Below, piece by piece: positions 23,327 through 33,717 of a stretch of DNA of 64,000 nucleotides. Position 1 is the stretch's first letter, and each line of letters opens with the position of its first letter. Under the pieces are notes generated by a model that was not told where the DNA came from, made no database searches, and saw only the letters and a list, made by a program, of their open reading frames with translations. The DNA comes from Lathyrus oleraceus (Eukaryota > Streptophyta > Magnoliopsida > Fabales > Fabaceae), in contig NC_066579.1 of NCBI RefSeq assembly GCF_024323335.1, positions 134,098,354-134,162,353 on the forward strand, given 5' to 3'. The translations under genes and the position numbers were made by a program.

Positions 23327-23342
23327 GCTGCCCCTATTTAAG
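23327..23342 (-). other. Polypurine tract region of Ogre-1
   Basis: On the minus strand CTTAAATAGGGGCAGC directly precedes the 3' LTR start TGTAAGAC. It is the priming site expected for plus-strand DNA synthesis. Ogre-2 has the closely similar TTTAAATATGGGCAAC at the same place (50035-50050). Confidence 0.75.
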
Positions 23343-25952
23343 GACATTCTAACTGAAGATGTGAAGGTTAAAATCTTCATATCAACTTAATAGAATGTAC
23401 TTAAATAACAAAATCTAGAAACAAATTTTGGTCCCTAAGAGACCTCATGATGCATATGATATGAAATGTTAAAACAATCTTTGTGGGGAATAAATTGCCA
23501 CAAAGGAAAAGAATCTGGAGAGACTGAAAGTCCGTAGGAGTATAATGCATTCCATAAGGAAAATCTCACTAGGGAGACAGAGACTCTAGGGATAAACTAT
23601 TTTGCTTAGGCCAGCCTACGACTTGAAAATTGTTGGAGACAACGAGGGAATTCCATGAAAATAAATCAATGGAAAGACTCGGTTGGGGATAAGGGAAATC
23701 TGCAGAGGAAACGGGTACATCAGAACAAGATTGAAATACTTGATTCAAATAGAGAATTGGCGACTTCACTGAGAAAATACGCACTCAAACTCAACTGGGG
23801 AAGAATGAACTTCAACACAGGACTACCAGAAGTACATTATCTATTACTAGTTACTGGGTAGGAAGATAACATATTCTGACAGAGAGGCATCTGTTACCGA
23901 TTAGGGTAAACATATCAAGGATGACTCGCTGAGGAAAAAGGAGGTGTATTCGTTACCAGTTACTGGGTAAGAATAGCCTACTGGGGAAAATATCAGATCG
24001 TATTTACAACTACCGGTTACTGGGCAGAAGACCAAAGAGAGAGAATATCCGTCATTGGTTAAAGTGAACATATCAAGGATAGACTCAGAGGAAGAATATC
24101 CGTCATCGGTTAGGATGAATATATCAAGGATACACCACCTGAAAAAGTAGGAATTATATCTATAGGTTACTGGATAGAATACCAAAAAGAGAATATCTAT
24201 CACCGGTTAAGATGAACAAATCAAGGATAAACTCAGCAGGGGGAAGAAGGATTTACAACTACCAGTTACTGGCTAGAGGACCGCAAAAAGGAGAAAATTC
24301 GTTATCAATTAAGATGAACATATCAAGGATTAACTCGCTGGGGAATGAAATAGGGATTACAACTACCTTTTTACTAGGTAGAAAACCACAAGGGGAGAAT
24401 ATTTGTCATCGGTTAGGATGAACATATCAAGGATAGACTGCCTAGGGAAACGTGAAAACGAATCCACTGGGGAAAATAAAGGAATTATATTACTTTTACC
24501 GTGTATTGGGCAAAAGTGAAGTACTCACAAAATGAGAAGAATATAACCAGTTATTGGGCAATAGACTCTCGGGGGACCCAAAAGTATCTATCTAGGTAAG
24601 ATCTAGAAAGAAACTGTCAAACAAAGACTCAACCCAATGATGATATAACCCAGGGAGAGTGGTGCCATCCAGATAATTAACCGGGGAGGAAACTCAAATA
24701 ATAATCATCCACGAGGAAATAACTCAATGGGGAATGAGAAAGGTTAAACTCTTTCTGCCTAAAGGGCTGACACTCTACAATTGAAAGAGGACAGACGCAC
24801 CAAGCCTGTATGGGGAAATAATGTCACCAAAACAGGTAAACAAAATAATGAAATTAAATGAGATAAAAATGTGTAATGAAATGTCTGATGTATGAATATG
24901 TATGTATATGATTGATGATTATGCTGACAAAACAATCGCAAATGATACAAATGTCACCGATTTGAATCATCGCTACAACACACAGCTAATCTCGACAAGA
25001 TGGAGACACCAACTGGAGAAACGTGCTGGGGATGGATGCAAATCATCTGGCTCTGAATATCTCAACCCTGGCTATGGCAAGAGAAAAGATCTATCGAGGA
25101 TCCAAATTGTTAACACTATGGGGAATTTTAGGTCAACGTCATATCAAATGTGAGACAACGTCGTAGGGGACCAAATCAAACACTGCTCAGAATCAACACT
25201 GTCGGGAATTAGGAATGAACTCCGCCAGAGACTAAAGGAGATAAAACTCTGCACGGGATATGAGCCAAACTGTTGAAGATGTGAGCCTACAAATCAACTG
25301 TGGCGGTGACCCACAAACTTAGCTGGGGAAACCCGACTTATTGTTGGGGAGGAATAGGTTATCAAACCAACTGCTTGGGGAAGACCAACAATGCTTCTCA
25401 CTTTAGGACTTACCTGTTCTCAGATTGTTGTTGATATTCCTTACTGAAGTTGATTGCTTTTTAAAGTAATTGCTTTCATATTTTAAGAAAAATGATTTTT
25501 ATTTATTAATTTATTTCAAAATTATCATCATAAAATTCAATTCTATTTAGATGAAAAATAACTAAGAGTAGAAACAATTGGACAAAAGCTCAACTTTATT
25601 TAATAGAATGGTAGTCTGCAAATGACAAGACTCCATAGATCTTTACAAAAGTTGAAAACAGAAATTTACATGGAAAAGGGTTACATTGAACACAATGATC
25701 ACTAATCCTTTTACCAACTTCAATATTCGCGGTGCCCTTGGCTTAGGTTGAAAATGATGAATCAGAACCGAATGACTTGCTCAAAATTGCTCTCATGATT
25801 GGGGTACTCAATCTATTGAGATGAATTTTTTGTTTTATGTTTCTAATTTTTTTTCCTGGATTTCCCTTTCGGGTTTTCAATCCACCGAGACGCTCATTTT
25901 TGCCTAAGCCTCTCTTTTGGGTTTTCATCTTAGAGAGCTGTTATTTTTAATT
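23343..25952 (-). other. 3' untranslated region of Ogre-1
   Basis: About 2.6 kb between the integrase stop and the polypurine tract. No gag or pol similarity and no long open frame of recognisable type. It holds an array of roughly 100-bp degenerate direct repeats (23880-24450), and further repetitive, purine-rich text with GGGGAA-type words between 24450 and 25400. Long, variable, repeat-bearing 3' UTRs are a known property of Ogre/Tat elements. Confidence 0.75.
23880..24450. repeat. Degenerate tandem array (about 100-bp units) in the Ogre-1 3' UTR
   Basis: The words CGGTTA(G/A)GATGAACA and ATATCAAGGAT recur near 23913, 24071, 24121, 24220, 24321 and 24424, each followed by a short A-rich or CTC-bearing word and, in most units, a (A/T)CCGGTTACTGG(G/A)(T/C)AGAA word. 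Spacing is about 100 bp in four of the intervals, with one short and one long. Units are diverged and partly rearranged. It looks like a small satellite-like family. Confidence 0.8.
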
Positions 25953-26170
25953 TTAGGCGAAGTATTTCTTGACTGCATCGGCATTCACAAGATGATTGAA
26001 CTCTTCACCATCCATAGTTGTAAGAATCAAAGCACCGCCATAAAGGGTTCTCTTCACAACATATGGGCCTTCATAATTAGGAGTCCATTTTCCCCTAGCA
26101 TATGGTTTGAAAGATAGAATCTTCTAAAGCACAAGGCCACCTTCTCTAAACACACGAGAACACGAAGAAG
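25953..26170 (-). pseudogene. Ogre-1 integrase, C-terminal domain (fragment)
   Basis: Read on the minus strand it contains VFREGGLVL, a stop, then KILSFKPYARGKWTPNYEGP, a VVKRTL segment and DGEEFNHLVNADAVKKYFA followed by the stop at 25955-25953. The same domain occurs in Ogre-2 at 47890-48096 with the same order, so the call is firm. The domain binds DNA ends and target chromatin in the integrase. The catalytic core that should precede it is missing: at about 26170 the sequence changes to Ogre-2 LTR. The N-terminal part of this integrase is at 54161-54680. Confidence 0.87.
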
Positions 26171-26292
26171 AAGATTGAAAGAAACATGAAAGAACACGAG
26201 GAAGAAGATGATGAGTTGGTGTCATTTTCCAGTTTCTGGAATCGTTTTATTATACATATTAATGTTTGTAAATAAGTTAATGGATGTATCAC

Positions 26293-26357
26293 CGCTCCAG
26301 CGGTTAGAGTGTGTGTGTTAAGGCTTTGTGTGTGCAAGAGGTCTGGGGTTCGAATAT
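26293..26357 (+). promoter_or_regulatory. tRNA-like box A/box B module, first copy, Ogre-2 5' LTR
   Basis: CGCTCCAGCGGTTAGAGTG (about 26293-26311) resembles a tRNA D-arm with box A, and GGTTCGAATAT (26347-26357) is a box B, preceded by CTGG and followed by CCC in the manner of a T-arm. The distance of about 40 bp fits a tRNA. Reverse translation of this module gives the RDIRTPDLLH-type peptide often mis-annotated in plant proteomes. It is most likely a tRNA-derived SINE head fixed in the LTR. Confidence 0.6.
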
Positions 26358-26703
26358 CCCTCTCCCCAGACCCATTTTTATTCATTATTTTTTTCATTTT
26401 TATTTTTATTATTTTTCATAACTTTAAAGGCTCATAACTTGATGATCCCTGAGCCTTTTTAGGTTCTGGGGATGAATAATGACACCATTAGATTCCTTAC
26501 GAAAAATTGAGCAATTTAGGTTCTTACGATTTTTAATTTCATGGAAAATTGAGAGAGTTATGGTTGTCGGAAGTCTGAGGGAAAAATATGAAAGAAACAT
26601 GCAAGAACACAAGGAAGAAGGTGATGAGTTGGTGTCATTTTCCAGTTTTTGGAATCGTTTTATTATATATATTAATGTTTGTAAATAAGTTAATTGATGT
26701 ATC

Positions 26704-26770
26704 ATTGCCCCAGCAGTTGGAGTGTGTGTGTTAAGGCTTTGTGTGAGTAAGAGGTCTGGGGTTCAAATAC
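26704..26770 (+). promoter_or_regulatory. tRNA-like box A/box B module, second copy, Ogre-2 5' LTR
   Basis: Second copy within the 413-bp duplication: CATTGCCCCAGCAGTTGGAGTG, then GGTTCAAATACCC. Both boxes are less perfect than in the first copy (GGTTCAAATAC instead of GGTTCGAATAT). Confidence 0.55.
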
Positions 26771-27722
26771 CCCTCGCCTCAAACCCATTTTTATTCATTA
26801 TTTTTTTCCCTATTTATTTTTGTTATTTTTCATAACTTTAAAGGCTCATAACTTGATGATCCCTAAGCCTTTTTGAGCCACTCTTTTTTCTATGTGTTCA
26901 TAATTTTGTCTATTTTATGATGGTGAAATGAAATTCTAGAATTGATTTATTTTTCACATACTTATACTTGTCTAAAGTTCGTACCTTTTTAGGATTGTTT
27001 TAGGGTTTCAAATGACCTTCTTTAGTTGATACTTTAATTTTTCTTAATCACCATGATTTGTATGAATATTGTGCATCATATATGAACTTTGTTTTATGTT
27101 ATGAATATGTGCCTCTTGGTTTTGACATAATTTTTACTTACTTTAATGTATGTTTACATGTTTATGTGCTTTGAACTTTTGTTACTATGCCATGAACTTT
27201 TGTGTGCTTATTTTGCCATTGGTCCATTATTCACATGTCATTCTTTCATGTCTTGTTGAACCTTTATGTGCATGTATTCCCTTGTGTTTGTCTTTGTTTA
27301 TGTCTTTACAAATGCTTTAAACTTGTAATAACATGTCTTTGTATGACTTGTACGCTTACATGTTCAAACTTTTTATATGATGTTGAACCTTTGATTGTAA
27401 TTATATTGAACCTTAAAATGCATGTCTTGAATACCTTAACTTGTTTTCATGATTAAGTTGATGTTAAGTCTAAACCATGTCTTACTTCATGCATATACAT
27501 GTTCATTCATACTTATTATGACATCCATATAAATGTTCATGCATTGTTATGTCATTCATATTTATTTCTTCAAGATGATATATCCATGTCATTCATATTC
27601 ATGTTAACTTTATACATCTTTGATTGATGTTGTTGTATCTTTGTTCATTTTCATATGTTGGACATATGTGTTTACGTACCATGCTTGATATTGTTATGAT
27701 CAGGCTTCCATATATTTGTTAA

Positions 27723-27945
27723 TGTCATGTATGAACATCTTCTTCATTTGCTTATATTTGTGGATTTCATGTTTGAACATCTTCTTCATCCTTGTTTTTC
27801 CTTGTTGATGTCATGCTTGAACATATTCTTTACCATTTATTTATCTTTGTTGATGTCATGCTTGAACATCTTCTTTATCATGTGCTTATATTTGTTGATG
27901 TCATGCTTGAACATCTTCTTCATCTTGCTTATCTTTTGTTTATCT
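27723..27945 (+). repeat. Minisatellite, about 45 bp x 5, in the Ogre-2 5' LTR
   Basis: The word TGTCATG(C/T)TTGAACATCTTCTT recurs at 27723, about 27766, 27809, 27854 and 27899, period 43-45 bp. The 3' LTR has the same array at 53350-53570 with the same copy number, so the array was present before insertion. Confidence 0.88.
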
Positions 27946-28456
27946 TTTTGCCCAAATCCAAGGGAAGACCTCTTTATTGACTTAATGTCATAGGTAGTTT
28001 AGCAATCCCCAGTTCCCCTTTGACCTTTTTAGAGTCATTCTCACTTTCAACTTAGATTTAAGTAAGAGTTTGTAACTCTTATAAGTATGTTTGTTATGAA
28101 CACTTACTTCCCCCTTTGGAAACTTGATCACTACCAAGTGTTCTTTCACCTTTAGTTAGGTGAACTACGGCTGCTCTGATTCCATCCTTATAAGGATACG
28201 TAGGCACATGACCGTGAAGTTTTGGCTAGCAAACTTAATAAAACTTTTAGGTCCTTCCCGGTAAAACATTTCCAAACAATAGCAAACAACAATAACATAA
28301 CACAAATACTTTTAAAAGGTTCCTATAGGATACTATTGATACTTAGGATGCTAATACTTTCCCTTGGATAAATTAAAGTTCGGTGGTGAACATTTCAATG
28401 TTTTGTGATTCAAGTTAATACAATAGCTTGATATCCAATTCTCACCGTAACTGAAA

Positions 28457-28474
28457 TGGAGACTTTACTAGGGA
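28457..28474 (+). other. Primer binding site of Ogre-2, tRNA-Arg type, decayed
   Basis: TGGAGACTTTACTAGGGA matches the Ogre-1 PBS TGGCGACTCTGCTGGGGA at 14 of 18 bases. Three of the four changes are C-to-T or G-to-A; the fourth is C-to-A. Its position right after the LTR end supports the call. Confidence 0.75.
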
Positions 28475-29137
28475 GACATTGCAAGAGGGTTAAGCCTATT
28501 TTGATTATATCCGTGTTATTATTATTAGTTGTTTGCGACTAAGCCGGACTTGAGTGTACATAAATAAGATAGGATGTGGTATAGTCAAGAAGGCTTATAG
28601 GGAGTTTAATCCTAAACAAGCTGACATGAGAATCCACCACTCATGTGGAGGTTCCCTTTACAATTAGTATTGTTGATCAAGAAATTGTGAAAACACATAT
28701 TATATTGATTTGGGTAACCTGAGAAGCTGGGGACCTTAGTAACCCCTTTACCCTACTTGGTCTTTAGGATGTAGTGTGATGACTATGAAGGTGTAAATCC
28801 GAAATAGTTGATACGCGATACTACACTCAAATGAGATTCTCTTGAGAATATTATTAATTCCCGAGTAATTGGCGTGTTGGTAATATCCGAAAGATGGGTC
28901 AATTATTTTTGGGAACCTTTGTAGACTCGTTATACAGGTATAAAATAAACCCATAGTACATTTGGAATGGTTAGACCCATGGCCTCATGCTCGCGACATC
29001 GAACCTTTGAACCCTATTTGCGTGTGACCCTTGTTTGTATGTTTGTGCATTCATGCATCCATGCATCATAAACATCATTTTTTTAAACAATGTTTTCAAG
29101 GAACTTAGGAACTTTTGTTGCAAACATTAGGTTTATC
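28475..29137 (+). other. Leader (5' UTR) of Ogre-2
   Basis: About 660 bp between PBS and ORF1. No open frame of note. It aligns in order with the Ogre-1 leader read from its own strand (62953 to 62100): AACCTGAGAAGCTGGGGACCTTAGTA and the TCATGCATCCATGCATCAT text before ORF1 have counterparts there. It should hold the RNA packaging signal, which cannot be seen directly. Confidence 0.7.
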
Positions 29138-29340
29138 ATGGATTTTGGAAGGAAAAAGACTCAAAAGTACACTTTCAAGAGTCTTAAGTTAGAAGACCTA
29201 AGGAGATTGGGATATTTGGTTGTTGACACAGAAGCATTCAGCAAAAGATATGGACATTTTCTCTCTCTTTTGAAGATCAACATGGCAGATGGACTTCTTT
29301 CTACTTTGATTCAATTTTATGGTCCCGTGTATTACTGTTT
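29138..29340 (+). pseudogene. Ogre-2 ORF1, N-terminal part
   Basis: The start is the ATG at 29138, giving MDFGRKKTQKYTFKSLKLED and so on for 68 codons until the copia-1 insertion at 29341. Ogre-1 starts its ORF1 the same way (MDCGRRNTKKYSF). The frame continues at 39417 without a stop at the joint. ORF1 lies upstream of gag in Ogre elements and has no proven function. I recall that related legume proteins are catalogued under a domain of unknown function (DUF7745) and near the plant mobile domain; this needs a profile search. The protein is not one of the standard gag-pol enzymes. Confidence 0.85.
29336..29340. repeat. Target-site duplication TGTTT, left copy
   Basis: TGTTT precedes the copia-1 LTR start at 29341 and recurs at 39412-39416 after the second LTR. 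Confidence 0.93.
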
Positions 29341-30333
29341 TGTAAGAACAAAATTAGTTCTACAATAGATTCCAGGATTTTGATGATAACAAAGGATGAA
29401 ACCAAAAATGGCACCCTAACGAAATTTCTCTAAGTGTGCAGGACTCTGAACAAGAACAAAGGAATTTGATCGCTTTATCAAATACAAACTCTGATCAGAT
29501 ACAAAGAACTAGAAGATCAGAAGCATCTGAAGAAGAAGTGCACTCTAGAAGTTCTGACTCTGAGCAAAACAGGACAGCAGAATACCAGAAGCTCTAAACT
29601 TCCACTGGACTCAACTCTGATGATCTAAAAGACCAGTACTCTTAGAAGCTCTGATGTAACCTCAACACAATCTCCGATTGACACAGAAACTCCGAGATAA
29701 CAAAGACTCTGATGAAGGTTCTCCAAATCCAGAAAGAGTAACGGAAACAACAACTTCAAATGGAAAGAAAGTATATTTGGAAAGAAGTTATTCAGGGAGA
29801 CAAATTGGTTATGGCAAGAAACATAGAAGTAATGACATTGAATGCTCATCAAAGACCAATATTTTGTCATCACTCCAACGGCCCTTTCACCACTATATAA
29901 AGGACAACATACTTCAGTGAGAGACACACATCAACGCACAGAAAATTCTCTACATTCTCTCTTAGTTTTTCACGAGTTGTTGCTCATACGTGAAAACACT
30001 TGCTTGCTCTATTTGCTGTAATATTTGCTTACTCTTAGAAGCACTCTCGATTACAATTCTTTTTTATAAATTGATTTTGATCCTCAAGTGACTCTGCGTA
30101 GTCTGTATACTTGGGAGGACTAAGAGATCATTCTCTTAGACGTTTGGTTGTATTAATCTTTCAAGATTAGTGGATTAAGTCCTTTTTGAAGGCGAAATCA
30201 CCTTGGCCGGGTGGACTGGAGTAGCTTTGTGTTATAAGCGAACCAATATAAATTTCGATGTGTTCTTATTTTTGAAAAAGCGTTTATTTTCTAAAACAAT
30301 TCAAACCCCCCTTTCTTGTTTTTCTCACCTTCA
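29341..30333 (+). mobile_element. 5' LTR of copia-1 (993 bp)
   Basis: Starts TGTAAGAACAAAATTAG and ends TTTTTCTCACCTTCA. A TATATAA box at about 29894-29900 (CACTATATAAAGG) is followed about 30 bp later by the probable transcription start region (ACTTCAGTGAGAGACACACA). Many AACTCTGA/CTCTGAT words occur in U3. R-U5 contains CTTGGCCGGGTGGACTGGAG, shared with LTR2. Confidence 0.95.
29894..29900 (+). promoter_or_regulatory. Probable TATA box of copia-1 5' LTR
   Basis: TATATAA within CCACTATATAAAGGACAAC, about 450 bp from the LTR end. The same sequence is present in LTR2 (about 38973). It is the only good TATA match placed sensibly between a U3 rich in CTCTGA words and an R-U5 region. Confidence 0.7.
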
Positions 30334-30335
30334 AT

Positions 30336-30347
30336 TGGTATCATAGC
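30336..30347 (+). other. Primer binding site of copia-1, initiator tRNA-Met type
   Basis: TGGTATCATAGC begins two bases after the 5' LTR. It matches the complement of the initiator tRNA-Met 3' end (TGGTATCAGAGC) with one mismatch. This primer is usual for Ty1/copia elements. Confidence 0.9.
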
Positions 30348-30415
30348 TTCGGCTCTGTTATTGATTTTCTAATCAAACACTTAACAGCGTAGAGAGATCC
30401 AGAACGAGAAAAACT

Positions 30416-31993
30416 ATGGCCAACACCAATGAAAGAGACAGTTACAATGCCAACCCTCTAGTCTTTGATGGAGAGAAATTCGATTACTGGAAAGATAGAA
30501 TTGAAAGTTTCTTTCTGGGCTATGACGCTGATCTCTAGGACATTGTCACAGATGGATACAAACGTCCTGTAACAGATTCTGGAGTTGCCGTCTCCAGAAG
30601 TAAAATGACAGATGATCAGAAGCGCGAATTCAAGAATCATCACAAAGCCAGAACGATACTTCTCAATGCCATATCTTACAATGAGTATGAAAAAATCACC
30701 AACAGGGAAACAACTAAAGATATACCCGACTCCCTGAGGATGACTCATGAAGGAAACTCTCAGGTCAAAGAAACAAAGGCTTTGGCTCTAATCCAGAAAT
30801 ATGAAGCTGTAGAGGTAATGTTCTCTAGATTCCAAACTCTTATTGCAGGACTCAAAGTACTAGACAAAGGATACACAACTGCAGACCATGTCAAAAAGAT
30901 AGTCAGAAGCTTGCCAAAGAAGTGGAGACCCATGGTCACAGCCTTAAAGCTTTCAAAGGATCTGAACAACATCAGGCTTGAAGAGCTTGTCAGTTCACTC
31001 AGAAGTCATGAGATAGAACTGGAGGAAGATGAGCCTCAGAAGAAGAACAAGTCTGTAGCATTAAAGTCCAGATCTGAAAGGCGCAAGTCTGACAGAAACA
31101 AAGCCTTCTAGGCCAAAACAGAAGATGCTGATGACTCTAAATAGGAAGATTCTGATGATGAAGAAGAATTATCCCTCCTGACCAGAAGAGTAAAACAACT
31201 CTGGAGAAAGAGGAATAATAACTTCAGGAGACCAAGACCCAGAGGGGATCGATCAGAATCAACCTTAAAAGGTAAAACTAACAAATATGTTACTTGTTAT
31301 GAATGTAAAGAAACATGTCACTATAGGAACGAATGTTCCAAGTTAAAGAAAGACAGTTCCAGAAAAGAGAACTTCAAGAAAAATTCCCTCAGAACCAAAA
31401 AGGGACTAATGGCTACCTGGGATGACAGCGAATCTAACTCATCAGAATCAAACTCTGATGAACAGGCTAATCTAGCACTGATGGCTACCACATCCAAGAA
31501 CACCTTAGATGAAGAATCTGAATCAGAAGAGGTATTTTCTGAACTCTCTCGATCTGACCTAGAATCATGTCTGTCTGAAACTCTCAACTCATATCAGAAA
31601 CTAAAACAAAAATTTAAAGTTGTAAAAGGCGTTCTTGAAGAAACATTAGAAGAATGTGGAAAACTTGAGATAACAATCTTAGAATTAAAAGATGAAAACA
31701 GATCCTTGACATTAGAAAGAGATGAAACAAAGAAAAATTGCTCAAAACCTGAAGAAGCGTTATCTCAAGCTCCACAAACTTCAAACACAATAATTTATAA
31801 ATATGAAAAAGCTTTTCAAAAGTTTTTGAAAAATGGGATAGGGAGGAGTATAATGGCATCCATGATTTATGGAGTCAGTCAAAACAATAGAAGAGGAATT
31901 GGGTATGATCCTAGTGAAGATAAAACTTCTACTAATGACCAACCTAAATCTCCATTTTCATATCACTACACACACACAAGAGCAAAAATTTAA
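30416..31993 (+). pseudogene. copia-1 gag
   Basis: Start ATG at 30416 (MANTNERDSYNANPLVFDG), 69 bp after the PBS. The capsid (UBN2-type) domain spans roughly 30440-31010 with FDYWKDRIE, RTILLNAIS and WRPMVTALKLSKDLNN motifs. A zinc knuckle CYECKETCHYRNEC is at about 31298-31339. A Ser/Glu-rich acidic region and a coiled-coil-like stretch follow (31409-31750). In-frame stops occur at about 30536 (Trp-type codon to TAG), 31109 and 31142. The frame is open to 31993, after which pol is in another frame. The product would form the particle. It is the best reference for the older copia-2 gag fragments at 12927-13717 and 18587-19001. Confidence 0.9.
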
Positions 31994-31999
31994 TAATGC

Positions 32000-33717
32000 T
32001 AGAAAACCCAAAGTGTTAAGAAGCTCTGGGAAAACTAATCACAAAGGACCCAAAAGACTCTGGGTACCAAAGGATAAGATTGTTTATGTTGCAGATATCT
32101 TATGCAACAAAGTTAAAACACCAGTCATGGTACCTGGACTCTGGATGCTCGCGACACATGATGGGAAGAAAGTCTATGTTCCAAAGCCTGGAACTTAAAG
32201 ATGTTGGACTCGTAGGTTTCGGAGGAGATCAGAAAGGAAGGATCAGAGGCTCCGGAACTATTGGTAATGGTACTCTTCCCTCTATATCGGATGTCCTATA
32301 TGTATAAGGATTAATGCATAACCTGTTATCCATAAGTCAATTAAGTGATAACGGTTATGATGTAATCTTTAATCAAAAAACATGTAAAGCCATAAATCAA
32401 AACAATGGTTCTATCCTATTCACAGGCAAGAGGAAAAATAATATTTATAAAATAAATCTTTCTGATTTAAAAGAACAAAATATGAAATGTCTGATGTCTG
32501 TTCACGAAGAGCAATGGCTATGGCATAAACGCTTGGGCCACATTAGCATGAGAAAATTATCTCAGCTAAATAAACTCGAGTTAGTCAGAGGCCTACCTAA
32601 GCTGAAGTTTTCTTCAGATGCTCTGTGTGAAGCATGTCAGAAAGGAAAATTTTCAAAAACATCTTTCAAAAAGAAAAATATTGTTTCTACCTCTAAGCCT
32701 CTGGAACTTCTTCATATTGATTTATTTGGTCCTGTGAAAACATCATCAGTCAATGGAAAGAAGTATGGACTGGTCATTGTTGATGATTTCAGTCGCTGGA
32801 CATGGGTAAAATTCCTAAAGCACAAGAGTGAGTCTCACTCTGTATTCACTAGCTTCTGTTCCAAAATGCAAAAAGAATTTGACTCTAAAATTATCAGAGT
32901 CAGAAGTGATCATGGTGGGGAATTTGAAAACAAATTTTTTGAGGAACTATTTGACTCTAATGGAATATCCCATGATTTCTCCTTCCCTAGAACTCCACAA
33001 CAAAATGGAGTTGTAGAGAGGAAAAATAGGACACTCCAAGAGATGGCCAGAACCATGATCAATGAAACGAATATGGCTAAGCACTTTTGGGCCGAAGCTG
33101 TAAATACAGCATGTTACATTCAGAATAGAATCTCCATAAGACCTATTCTGGAGAAGACTCCCTATGAACTGTGTAAAGGAAGAAAACCAAACATTTCATA
33201 TTTTCATCCTTTTGGATGTTCTTGTTTTATTTTAAATACTAAAGAACATCTGAACAAGTTTGATTCCAAAGCACAAAAAGGTATTATGTTAGGATACTCA
33301 GAACGCTCAAAAGGCTACAGAGTATACAATACAGAAACCAAAATTGTGGAAGAATCAATTCATGTCAGATTTGATGATAAGCTTGACCCTGAAAAGTTAA
33401 AGCTAGTTGAGAAACTTGCAGATTTGGAGATCACGCTTGTAGGATCTGACGAGAAGATTAAAACTCCAGAAGCAACTGCCATTCAAACCCCAGAAGGAAC
33501 TAACTCCCCAGTAATCCCAAAGAAAGCTAAAAGTCACCTCGACATATCTGAAGAGTTGATTCTGGGAAATAAGGATGAACCTATCCGAACTAGGTCTACC
33601 TTCAAGACTCCTGAAGAAACTCTTTTGGGACTAGTATCTCTGATCGAGCCTACCTCCTGTGATGAGGCACTTCAAGATAGCGACTGGGTTCTAGCCATGC
33701 AAGAAGAGCTAGATTAA
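32000..33717 (+). pseudogene. copia-1 pol, protease and integrase part
   Basis: Protease active site WYLDSGCSRHM lies at about 32131-32163, with the retropepsin-like DSG triad (D-S-G). A stop at 32305 (GTATAAGGA) then interrupts the frame, which continues into the GAG-pre-integrase zinc finger (WLWHKRLGHIS at 32518 and CEACQKGK at 32629). The integrase core follows with the D,D,E residues: LLHIDLFGP (D near 32719), VRSDHGGEF (D near 32908) and TPQQNGVVERKN (E near 33013), and a C-terminal FHPFGCSCF..GYSERSKGYRVYN region. A stop at 33715 (GATTAATTC) precedes RT. The upstream link to gag is frameshifted around 32085-32130; it is not clear whether this is natural or damage. Confidence 0.9.

Larger units (their letters stand above)
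26170..26890 (+). repeat. 413-bp tandem duplication in the Ogre-2 5' LTR
   Basis: The block with GATGAGTTGGTGTCATTTTCC (26213) through CATAACTTTAAAGGCTCATAACTTGATGATCCCT is repeated 413 bp further on (26626). The first copy is cut at its left by the integrase junction. The 3' LTR has the block only once (about 52213-52500). Thus either the 5' LTR gained a copy after insertion or the 3' LTR lost one. Confidence 0.88.
26170..28449 (+). mobile_element. 5' LTR of Ogre-2, truncated at its 5' side
   Basis: It aligns with the 3' part of the 3' LTR (about 52107-54160) at roughly 92-93 % by eye. It lacks the LTR start (TGTCACACCC and about 2 kb after it). It differs structurally in two ways: a 413-bp tandem duplication at its left end, and an 87-bp deletion near 28366 (the 3' LTR segment about 53991-54077) between two short CCTTTGG/CCCTTGG words. 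It ends at ...CTCACCGTA, seven bases before the PBS; the 3' LTR has ...CTCACCGCA there, so the terminal C mutated to T. Confidence 0.85.

Noticed and set aside
23880..24450. CRISPR-like array
   Set aside because: Units are degenerate, about 100 bp, without uniform short repeats and unique spacers, and the DNA is from a plant retrotransposon.
27202..27993. Hydrophobic plus-strand frames with repeated MLEHL(L)HL segments
   Set aside because: They come from the T-rich LTR and its 45-bp minisatellite, not from a membrane protein gene; the same frames are broken differently in the other LTR.
31869..32198. Open frame continuing past the copia-1 protease start in another frame (CNKVKTPVMVPG)
   Set aside because: The protease motif WYLDSGCSRHM lies in the overlapping frame, so the second half is a shadow.
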